A stretch of DNA of 64,000 nucleotides, from assembly GCA_964035545.1 (NCBI GenBank), contig OZ037767.1, positions 16,605,581-16,669,580 of the forward strand. The letters run 5' to 3'. A program made the position numbers and the translations under genes. Shown in pieces: positions 22,860 to 34,300 of the stretch. This DNA comes from Bugula neritina (taxonomy: Eukaryota; Bryozoa; Gymnolaemata; Cheilostomatida; Bugulidae). The notes under the pieces are model-generated. The model searched no databases. It was not told the DNA's origin and saw only the letters and a program-made list of their open reading frames with translations. Positions within the stretch are counted from its first letter, which is position 1; every line of letters begins with the position of its first letter.

Positions 22860-25800
22860 GTAAGTTTCCTGTATATTCTAGTGTATTCCAACTATTGTAT
22901 TCCTATAATATTTATTTTCATTATTGCAAACAAATATAACAATTTGTTTCAAATTTATTGAATAGGGAACTTTGTTTACAAAACATAGCAATAATAATTT
23001 AACAGATTTGTATCAATACTATAAAATTGATAATTCATAAAAACTTTATGAAATGTGAATTAAATCTCTGTAATAACTTTTTAGTTAAAACTTTTGTTCA
23101 TCAAATTCAACATCTTATAGAACTTCATATTATAGTTGATAAAGATTAAATAATCTACACTATTGCTTTGACTTGTTAATATTTTAAAATACAGCAATTA
23201 CCATAATAAAAGCGTTTAAAAAACAAAACTAAAAAAAAAATTAATTATTATGTGAAAAAGCTAGTAAAATATATAAACTATGGAGTATGGAGTATATTGG
23301 TGACTAAATAATATAGTAAAGAGCAACTGTAATTATAGTTTTGCATTTTCAAGTACATAATGAAAATTTAGCACAAATATATAACTATTTGAAGTTACAT
23401 CTTTCTAAAGTATATAATAGATTAACAATAGGCAAAGATGAAATTTATTAAACAAGTGTTGCTTACACTGATCTCATGTAAACTAATTGAAATTATTTCT
23501 TTTTTTGTGAAACTTTTAATTTATGTTTATAGGAATTTCAACACAATTATGCAATTAAATGATTGCAAATCTCAACATTTATTTCTTTGCTGCATTCATG
23601 TTCTCGAACAGTAAATTAAATCAATATATTAGTACACAGGCAAATTCTTGAAATTATATTATAAATTTTCTAGTTTTATACATATAGACATGTAACACTA
23701 TCACGTATAGTTAAATGATTTCACATCTCAGTATATATTTTTATACTGCTCTCCAACAGTAAATTAGATGAATATATTAGTACACAGGATAACTCTCTTT
23801 TTCAACCAATATAATACTTGTTTGCTATAATATCTTACAGACTATATCCTAAACCCTTAGGCTATGCATGTCATTGTAATCATTTCAATAAATTTTAACT
23901 GAGAATAACAGTACTGACTCAGGGAGTGGTGAATCTCCATTTCTGATTGGTGGAGAGGTGGGATATAGCTTACGGTGAAAAGCAGTAATGATAAATATAT
24001 ATTTTACTTACCTGAAATTGCAATTACAGAGTAATCTATTCCATTGGTTGCAGGTGCTGTTTCATGAGAATAGAGAGGGAAATGAGTGGATAACTCCAGT
24101 CAGTACTTCTGACTCAACTACATCTGAACCAACTAGTATAGCAGAGATGGGTAGTGGTGAAACTGAGTTGCATTTAACCAATGAGAGTGTTCCATACACA
24201 TACACACAAAGTTCAGCCAATAGAAACAGCTCTAAGACAGAAGAAGGGAACCCCACAGTTCTACTCCACACTTCATTCAAGAATATGGAAAGTTCTTTGG
24301 GCTATGATGACACAGAGCTGCCTTTACCTGAGCAAATTGTCGAACTTCTAGGTAAAGTATATAATATTTATGTAGTATTGTGCGTTAATATGAATTAGCA
24401 AGTTTATGTTAATGGTTTATACACGATTAGCATTATTTATTATTTTATTCTGTTTCATAGCTTGTAGACAAGGACCAAAAGGTGAAAAAGGAATTAATGG
24501 AAAAGATGGACATCCAGGTGTTGATGGTGCGACAGGAGAGAAAGGAGAACCTGGCATTATGGGAGAGAAAGGAGTGTCAGGAGATAAAGGAGAGCACGGA
24601 CTTCCTGGTGTTGATGGCAGAATTGGTAGAAAAGGAGAACCTGGTAATAATGGTGAAGTTGGAGTGCCTGGATCAAAGGGTGAAAAGGGAATCCCTGGAA
24701 ATCATGGAGAAAATGGAGCTCCTGGTAGAAACGGAACCAACGGAGAAAAAGGAGTTCAGGGTTTGAAAGGTGATAAAGGTTTTCCTGGAAGGAATGGACT
24801 TCCTGGTGTAGATGGCATCGCTGGTGAAAAAGGAGAACCTGGTACTTCTGGCTCAGCCGCCACACCAGGATCAAAAGGTGATAAAGGAATGCCTGGAGAA
24901 AATGGAAGAAATGGAGCACCTGGTATAACACTGGTGCTAAAGGAGAGCCTGGTCAACCTGGAGCTCCGGGAGACAAGGGAATGATTGGTGAGAAGGGATG
25001 AAAAGGAATACAAGGACAGACTGGAGTAAGAGGAGTGACTGGCTTAAAGGGAGATCCTGGTAGAGCTGGTAGTCCAGGAGTCAAAGGTGAAAAAAGTGAA
25101 TGGATGATGTACATACAATACCCATCAATCTAACTTTTACTCTCATCAAGTTATTTCTACATAGCAGATTACATTATACAAATACTATACTAAGTAGCAT
25201 ATTGTATTATATGTAATATATTATCTTTTATTTTTTAACTTATTGTATTGCATTTAGAATATATTTCTATCAGTTTGGCATGTGATTTTACATATTTTAA
25301 ACTATTTCAAAAGCCCCAACTAATTGAAATTGCTATTCTTTCAAGTCTAAAAGTCAAGTCCTAGCTTAGTATACATTTGATTAAAGAATTAGAGGCCTTT
25401 TTAGTACGTATATGGTATAGAATTTTTGTACATTTTACAGAATATTTTAACCACTCATGTTTTTTATGAAAGAAATCATTGTTAGATTGCTTCTCTTGCA
25501 GGTGACAAGGGAATAAGAGGTTTAAATGGTGCTAAAGGAGCTCAGGGTGTCACTGGAAGAAAGGGAGACAGAGGGCTACCAGGTGCAAAAGGTGCTTCTG
25601 GAGGTGTTGGCAGACCAGGTTTGAGAGGAACACCTGGACTTAATGGCATACCTGGTGCTAAAGGTGCAAAAGGTGCTTCTGAAAGTGTTGGTAGACCCGG
25701 TGCTAAAGGTGCTACAGGTACTCCCGGTGTTAAAGGTGCAAGAGGAGTTCTTGGACTCAAAGGAGCACCAGGTATATACATTATGCATGTGGGTCGCCAT

Positions 25801-26070
25801 GGGATTCTATATTCAAAGTAATATTTTAGTAACAGGCTATTGTGTTATTGAAACACTCTTTCCTTATATGTCTTGCAGCATTAGAAATTTTCACCCAAAC
25901 ACTGTTTATTGTAGGAGAGAATTGCCCGGTCGAAGATATTTTAAAAGTGATTTTTGATGGTAAGTATTTATCTATAAGTCTTGTTCCTTAATAGTTGGTA
26001 GTCTTGTTTCCTAATAGTTGGTAGTCTTGTTCACTAATAGTGTATGCAGCATTTTAGTCACACTTGCCCT

Positions 26071-27917
26071 CAGGGATGTAGTGGTACCCATACGGTCCCA
26101 TACGCCGTATGGCCTAGAAGAAAATAGACTGTTCTAGGCCATACGCCCGTATGGGCATAATATTTTTGAAAGATGATTAGTGCACAGGATAGTGAGGGCA
26201 TCCTCACTGAGAATATCATAAATTTCGCTCACAATCTAATTTAAGTTCTTGTTGTGTTAATGCTATGTGGGTGGCATGCGTGTTGCCTACTTGTGATTGT
26301 TTAGCCTGAGATTACACTATGAATAATATGCAGCTATCCACATTCCATCTTCTCATCTCTAGGTGTTCATTGAAGCGCGAAGTGCTGTGCATTGGTGATT
26401 ACTAAGGAAACATAATTTCATTTTCAGTGTATAAATCACTAACTTGTAGAAAATCTATGAAGGCTATTGAAAAGATCAAAAAATTTGCCATGCATAAATT
26501 TCTCAGGTTTCCGACAGTGTTTGTTTTATTCAAATACCATGCTTTCCTGCTGAGATATTTGGCAGGGATTGAAAAATAAATTTTTCAGGTAAAATTGGTC
26601 AAAAATGGGTAGATTTTTGTCTAACTTTGCAAAAAAATATTGAAAACTCAAAAAAGCAGGTGCTCTGAGGAACAGGAAGATTTAAAACTTGGTTTTTAAA
26701 TTTCAATTCTAGCACAATTAAGTGAGGTTTTATTTTGCAGGACTGAATTCTTATAATATACCAATAATGTGGCCTCAGCAAGGCTGTGACAGCTAGAAGG
26801 TTGCCCTTATCTATCTTGTGTAGACTTGCATTTTGTCAATAAGCAACGGAATTTAGAAAAAGCCAACATGAAATCCAGAAATAACATCAAAATGTCTTCC
26901 AGAAACAGTACCAGCTGCACCTGTAGACCTCAGTGATAAATTTTCATTAGCCTCTCCTACACATGTGTAGGAAAGGCTAATGAAAATTTATCACTGAGGT
27001 CTACAGGTACTATATTCACATTTTGGTCAAAAACCTAGCGTTATTGCATGTTAATTATTAATGCAATAAGGTTTTGCAAACTGTACACCACCATAAGTAA
27101 CCTTTTATGTTGGATTGTACTAACGTCTGGCTTTACATTTAATAATCTTCTAGGTTAACACATATTAAACCTGTCAAATTTGTTCTTTTGGGGATATTTC
27201 CTTGATGTATCTAGTGGAAGCTCAGGGGTTTTATTTTAAAACCAAGTTAACATACTCTTCTTGGGTGTGCTTTATTGGGTGTAAAGAGGTGCGGCGGTAT
27301 CACCTTATGGATTAGACTAGTACTCTAATAAACTCCAAATAGGTTTTCAACCAATTTCTGCTTGCCAATGAGTTATCAATTCAAATTGCTCTTTATAAAT
27401 AACCAACACATTTTCTGATTAGCAATCTTCCTCTGTTCTGATCTATTATTCTTTTTCTGTGCACGGCATTGTATTAGTTATTTTAAGTAATCAGGTTGCA
27501 TTTAGAGAGCACTTGTTACATGCCTCTATCCTTCCATCTTTTTGAGATATTCAGCAATTTTTCTGTACAGGTTGGACTTAGTGTCAGAATAAACCTAACT
27601 GCAGTTGAGTAAGACTACATTACATTACAGTCAACAGGTATGAGACAAGACTGAATATTTATATAGTTTGCAGCAATGCCCAGTCGTCATGTAGCTGGTA
27701 TGGCATGAAAATAATAGCGAAATGCACATTTCAACACAGATTTTTTTCAGAAGAATTATAATTCACAATGGCTTTAAATTGCATAAATTTGCATCAGAAG
27801 CGCTCTGAGGGCTTCGGCGGCCGGGGCGCTGCCCCGGACCCCGCCGGGGGCCTGGGCGGCCCCCTGGACCCCCGGCCTGAGAGTATGGCCTAGAATATTT
27901 TTGCCACTACATCCCTG
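26071..27917. mobile_element. hAT-type DNA element with 8-bp duplication, no transposase
   Basis: The ends are inverted repeats starting CAGGGATGTAGTGG. The 8-base target CTTGCCCT is duplicated at 26063-26070 and 27918-27925, the size typical of hAT elements. Subterminal sequence forms a further hairpin (26087-26155, around catacgccgtatggcctaga). The right end has a GC-rich stretch (27800-27885) quite unlike its surroundings. No transposase frame is seen, so it is non-autonomous. A long palindrome lies inside (26919-27008). Confidence 0.88.
26919..27008. repeat. 90-base near-perfect palindrome inside the hAT element
   Basis: Two 45-base arms begin ACCTGTAGACCTCAGTGATA and meet at ACATGT with no spacer. 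Only one arm position fails to pair. A transcript from either strand would fold into a 45-bp hairpin with almost no loop. Confidence 0.9.
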
Positions 27918-29135
27918 CTTGCCCTAATTCATAATATCAGCAGTTTAGAAACTATAATGCAAGTTTGAAGAGTTTGACCAATAACCTTCACTTAATTCGC
28001 AATGGTAATTGAAGTATATAATTATTGCATTTGTTCAGTTTTTTACCAGTTGCTCTTATTTCCCAGGCTTCACCAATGTATGTGTTTTTAAGGGGAAGTA
28101 TTTCAGATTGGCACCACTTATTATAGTTACCATGAAAGCCCCAAGAAAAACTGGCAAGATGCCAAAAACTTCTGCACACAGGAAACAGGTGGAAAATTTG
28201 CACAGTTACCAACTTCAAGTACAGAGCGTCAAAGTTTGTTGAACAAACTGAGATATTTTTCAGGTGCGTGCAAATCATAGAAATACAGATTTTATTTTAT
28301 TACTTTTCAGTACAGAGTGGGTGGCACTGCTGATGTAGCATTATTTCTGTCACATTCAGATTTTGTTATGCAATGAAATACATACGCATACATACATACG
28401 TATTTTATGATAATGAAGGTGTAAAAGCAATACACATAGATCAAAGCACAAGTAAAGCATTTGCTTAAATTTGTTAACAGAATAAATTGAGTATAGCTAA
28501 TCTATCTATAACCTATTTTAAAAAAATAAATAGCGTCTGACTTTGTGCTATGTTAGAAATTGATTTAATTGAGTTCCATTCATAATTCTACAACATTGCG
28601 TTGTTATACTGAAAGTTTGTTGTCATTTGCAGGTGATTATAATCGTGTTTGGGTTGGAGCAAGTAGAGTTTATGGCACTTTTAGATGGGATGATGGTAGT
28701 TCTATTGCTAACTCTCTCTGGGATCCTGGACAACCAGATAATTGGAGTAAGGTTTTCTCTGTACATTCCTTTGTGTATAACAAACATAGATTAGACAGCT
28801 CGAGAGTTATCTTGCTGTGTTGATAATTATTGCGTAATAATATACTAGTTAACAGTATAAAAGTTATAATTATACTGTATCAGATGAATATGTCATATGT
28901 ATATTATATATATAACAATCATAATAGCAGAAAGTATAGTTTGCTAAGAAAGGCAGTCCACTCTTTATGGTCCAATCACTGATGCTCTTAGTAAACTATT
29001 GCCCAATAATAACTGATGTTCTTTCTTGTTCTAGATGGCCAAGAGAACTGTGTTGAATTGTTGCTCAACTCTGGAAAACTCAATGATCGTGCTTGTATTG
29101 GAGAGCTGTCGTTTCTCTGTCAAATATTTAATTAG

Positions 29136-31250
29136 GAACTGAGTCTACACAGCAACCAATCAAAACCTAGCTATAACTTTCTATATGAGAAACATCAGTG
29201 TCCAGTGACATGCTTAGAGTAGAGTGACCATTGCACGTCACTCTAAAGTCTAAAGTTTAAAAAATATTCTTATATAGCTTACTATCTTATTGTATGTTAT
29301 GATAATGATATATTGTACTGTAATATTCTAATATGATTTATTTCATTATATCTTGCTGGAATATTATATAATATTATTATACTATTTTATACTGTAGTAA
29401 GAATTATATACATATATTTGACGGATACTGAATGAAGTAGACTGTGTTAGTTTATATTTTAGTTCAGTGAGATACTTTGGCTTGTGATCATCAATGAGAA
29501 AGTGGTACTATAAGTTCTATATTGAACACTAATGTCTGCTTTGTTAGTTACTGTTATATAATCACATCTCAACTTATCTGACAGCTGCATATGGTGGGAA
29601 TGTGAAAGAGAGCACCTGCTTTCCCTGTCATTCTGATATATTCCCATTTACTACAATGACTCACCATTATATCAGCCAATCATATAAGTTTATCATAGAT
29701 TGTTATTAAATTCCCAAAGTAGCTGTCAGTTTGAGATTCCCAAAGTAGCTGTCAGTGTAATTACTATAATACTAAAATTTGTGGATTGTTGTAACTTAAT
29801 TGAATAATTCTTCTGCTTTTGTATTATTAAAATCTATCACCCACAATGAACTGTATTTTGACATAAAGTATTGTCAAAATGAGAAATAAAACACTTTTTC
29901 AAACTTGAAATACTCAGAATAAATATTTTTGTATGCAAATGACAATCAGAAACACAGAACACTGATTTATTGGTCAGTATTCAGTTGTTTGTGCAGAAAT
30001 ATCAAATAGTATGTACAACAAGTTAAAAAAGTGTCAAAGTGGAGCAGCTGATACTATCTTTTCATAGTATAAATTATATGTTGTTTCCTCGTCGTCATGG
30101 TTACAACTCTATGTTATATTTATGAATCGTAAAAGGAATTGGATAGTAGAAGGGGTACTATAATAGGTGCTAAGGGGGTGGTAGAGATTAAGAGTGATGG
30201 AGGTAGCAGAGGATGGAAGGGGATGCTAGGGGATAGAATGAGGTGGTAAGGGATGGAAAGATGTGGTAAAGAGATAAGTGGCTACTATAATATATAAATA
30301 TGCAGAATTATAAATAATGTTTACGCAAACTAGACCCTATCCTTATAAGTCATGATCCAAATAAATACAGTATACAGTATAACTAACTTGTTCTATAGTT
30401 AGTAGATCAGAATAAATTATTATATAATTCAGTGAAGAATTACTTGAAAAATAGCATTTCTAATTCAAGTAGTAAGATCAGAAGAATGCTAAATTACAAA
30501 TGATTATATTATTGTATTAGTATTGTCTATAGTTGTATATATGTAACTGTTTCAAATAATTATAATAATACTATATAGTCTGTTAATTCCATCATGTACT
30601 GAGCCTTATTTAAATATTCAGTTAGAGTTGTATTGCTTGTATGAGAAACTTTACATTTCTATTTATATACATAATAAGATAGACAGTATATATATAATAA
30701 CTTCTACAGATATGAAAAATGTTAAATATATTTAATAAAAAATTGATTAAACTATTTAATATAACTATGATACATTATTAAAGTTCCCAGCAAAATTAGC
30801 CATGTTATCTATATATCTGTGTAGATCTGTAATTCCAATACTCAAAGGTTATCATTATATTATTTTCTCTGATGAGTTCCTTTTCAAAGTTATGAAATGT
30901 CACATTAACTGGGAGTGTATTTCAAATTATAGAAAGAGTGAACTTCGATTTGAGTAAACCTTTAAAATAATTTAACTAGACTTTTATTAAAATAAAAGAG
31001 CGGATTGAGTTTTAGAGACTAATAAATGGGGGTTCCATTATATAATTATTATAATCTATATCATATCAATTATAAAACATATTATTATTCTAAAACTCGC
31101 TAAAGTTTTACTATTATTTTTCTTCAACAAAGTGCATTGTTTGCATTATGATACATCGACATACTTTTTGGAACAAAATAAAACTATTATCTCCCCCTCC
31201 CCGTTCTATCCATGTGTTGATATTATATAGTGTTGTATTGCTTCAGTTTA
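29136..31250. other. Spacer between genes 3 and 4
   Basis: It holds the conserved 3' spacer block (about 29490-29720), purine-rich sequence with GGGGTAG-like runs (30130-30290), and the type A promoter-proximal block from about 30781. No canonical AATAAA is seen where genes 2 and 4 have one (AATGAA near 29430). No gene is seen. Confidence 0.6.
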
Positions 31251-31328
31251 ACATATATAAACCAAAAGACTCAGTAATTACATCCATCAGTTACTCTCAC
31301 TTTCATCAGAGTGTACAACTTGAACATG
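31251..31328 (+). promoter_or_regulatory. Promoter and first exon of gene 4 (type A)
   Basis: A TATA-like motif (acatatataaacc) lies about 70 bases before ATG 31326-31328, which abuts GTAAGT. The region from about 30781 to the ATG is shared with genes 1, 3, 5 and 6. Confidence 0.55.
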
Positions 31329-34300
31329 GTAAGTTCCCTGTATATTCTAGTGTATTCCAACTATTTTATTCATATACTACTTATTTTCATTAATGCAAAC
31401 AAATATAACAATTTGTTTCAAATTTATTGAATAGGGAACTTTTTTTACAAAACATAGCAATAATAATTTAACAGATTTGTATCAATACTATAAAATTGAT
31501 AATTCATAAAAACTTTATGAAATATGAATTTAATTTCTGTAATAATTTTTTAGTTACAATTTTTGTTCATCAAATTCAACATCTTACAGAACTTCATATT
31601 ATAGTTTATAAAGATTGAATGTTTTACACCATTGGTTTGACTTTTAGAATACAGCAAGTACCATAATAAAGGCGTTAAAAAACAAAACAAAAACAAAAAA
31701 TTAATCATTATGTAAAAAAGCTAGTAAAATACTTGAACTATAATTTTATATGAAATATAATAGTGACTAAACATAATAAAGAGCAATTGTAATTATAGTT
31801 TTGCATTTTGCAGTATAGTAATAAAAATGTAGCATAAATATAATTATTTGAAATTAAAATTTTTCCAAAGTGTATAATAAATTAGGTGTAGGGCCGCACG
31901 ATGCGTTTTACATGTTCGTGACGTGCGAGAAAACCCGTTTAGCCCATAAATGGGACGCCGTGAGCGGGATTTTTAAGCGTCTAACATTCTGAGCAAGAAA
32001 AACGGCAAGCTCGTGCGTGTTTAATCTAATTGGCTTATTATCATTTAGGGAGCACAATTTATTTATTTCAATTTATGTTTTAGCTTTTAGCGAACTAAAT
32101 TAAAACAGTTTCATATAATTTGCATTTCTGCTTTTATAATATCAAAGTCACTTTGCAGATGACGTAATTTTAAAAACAATAACGTCTGTACGCGAGCAGT
32201 AAAGTTTAACGCTAACATCATTGGTTAATAAATTTTTGCACTCGCAACACACGCAATGTGTGTGGCAGGTCAGTAGCCTGTATTCCTGCACGTCACGAAC
32301 GTGTAAAAACGGTCGTGTGGCCCTACGCTAACAATTAGACAAAGATGAAATTTATTAAACAAGTCTTGTTTACACTGATGTTATGTAAACTAATTGAAAT
32401 CATTTCTGTTTCATGAATTTTTAATTTATGTTTATAAGAATTTCCACACCAGCATGCAGTTAAATGATTGCAAATCTCAACATCTATTTCTTTGCTGCAT
32501 TCATGTTCTCGAACAGTAAATTAGATCAATATATGAGTACACAGGCTAGTTCTACTCCACAACTAGTAAAATACTAACTGGCCATATGATATCTCACAGA
32601 CTATATCTTAAACCCTAAGACTATGCATGTCATTGTAATCATTGCAATAAATTCTGACATTTAAAATGAATTTCTGTCAAATCTAAATAGTCAACACAAC
32701 TTTTTATAATATTAAATAGAATTGTTTGTTCAATAAGAGACAACCTCTATAAAGCTCATTGAAATAGTATTATTTATCTTGTTTGGGGTTAAATTTAGGT
32801 GTCTACGTAGTTAATGAATTGTTTATGTTGTTATGTTAAGAAGATAGATTGCAATTATATTAAAATTATATACCATAAACTATTTTAAACTTTATAATTT
32901 TCCTTATAATATATTGTGTAATAGTAGACAACCACAATATTTCAAATAAAATTATCATAGCATCAGTACAAGTATTAATGTAATTAGCTTACAGAGTATT
33001 AGAGTATATTATGTAATTACAGCAACTCATTTTATATTCATACAAACTTTGTTGAAGGAAACAGAAAAGAGGAGTTCAAGGACATCAGAGACACACAGAG
33101 GTGTTCACGGAATATCTTTGGTATTCTGTATTATAAATCTTCTCCTGTGGGTTTGCTTACTGTTCTACGGTGTATTTGAAGTATCAAACTTGTACAGAGA
33201 AGTTGATAGTCTTACAGCTGCTAGTAGAGAGAAACCGTCTGCTGCTACCTTGACACAAACTAAACAGGAAGTAGAAGAGAAACTCATAGTGAGGCTCACA
33301 GAAGAGATAAGAAACATACGGAGAGAGAGTGAAAGAGAAAGAAACAGTATTAAAGAAGAAAACAAAGAGATAAAGGAAAAGTTGCTCTCACTAGAAACAC
33401 AGTATGATAACTTCAAGAGATTCTGGAAGGAGATGGTAGAGAAAGTAGGTAGTCATTCGTTTACTTATTCACATGAAACAAGCATAGCTGACATCTTCTT
33501 GGTATATGATAGAATAATTTTACTTTAGGTTGTCTCCCATGAGAATAAAAGTGAAGTGAGAGTTGAAAGACCAGAAGTAACTACAAGCTCTGTGTTTATT
33601 ATGACTAACACCTCGACTGAGAATCACAGTACTGACTCAGGGAGTGGTGAATCTCCATTTCTGATTGGTGGAGAGGTGGGATATAGCTTACGGTGAAAAG
33701 CAGTAATGATAAATATATATTTTACTTACCTGAAATTGCAATTACAGAGTAATCTATTCCATTGGTTGCAGGTGCTGTTTCATGAGAATAGAGAGGGAAA
33801 TGAGTGGATAACTCCAGTCAGTACTTCTGACTCAATTACATCTGAACCAACTAGTATAGCAGAGCTGGGTAGTGGTGAAACTGAGTTGCATTTAACCGAT
33901 GAGAGCGTTCCATACACATACACACAAAGTTCAGCTAATAGCAACAGCTCTAAGACAGAAGAAGGGGACCCCACAGTTCTCCTCCCCACTTCTTTTAAAA
34001 ATATAGAAAGTTCTTTGGGCTATGATGACACAGAGCTGCCTTTACCTGAGCAAATTGTTGAACTTTTAGGTAAATTGTATAATATTCATGTAATATTGTA
34101 CATTAATACAAATAAGCAAGTTTATGTTGCTTTATTCAAGATATGCGTTATTTATTGTTTTATTCTGTTTTATAGCTTGTAGACAAGGACCAAAAGGTGA
34201 AAAAGGGGTTACTGGAAAAGATGGTCATCCAGGTATTGACGGTGCAACCGGGGAGAAAGGAGAACCCGGCATTATGGGAGAGAAAGGAATGTCAGGAGAA

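Larger units (their letters stand above)
22857..29135 (+). pseudogene. Gene 3: collagen / C-type lectin gene that lost its membrane exon
   Basis: ATG 22857-22859, then a deletion that removes exon 2 and the first half of exon 3; the remainder of exon 3 ends at 23957. Later exons: 24054-24351, 24461-25095, 25502-25771, 25915-25959, 28093-28263, 28633-28746, 29035-29135 (TAG). Collagen exon 1 has a two-base insertion near 24925 and a TCA-to-TGA change near 25000. The CTLD exons are open, with QPDN (the galactose-type QPD motif of this fold), LND at the calcium-site position, and the expected cysteines. A hAT-type element of 1847 bp lies in the intron before the CTLD. Without exon 2 the product would have no membrane anchor or coiled coil. 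The CTLD still looks like a good lectin domain, so the damage is probably recent. Confidence 0.8.
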
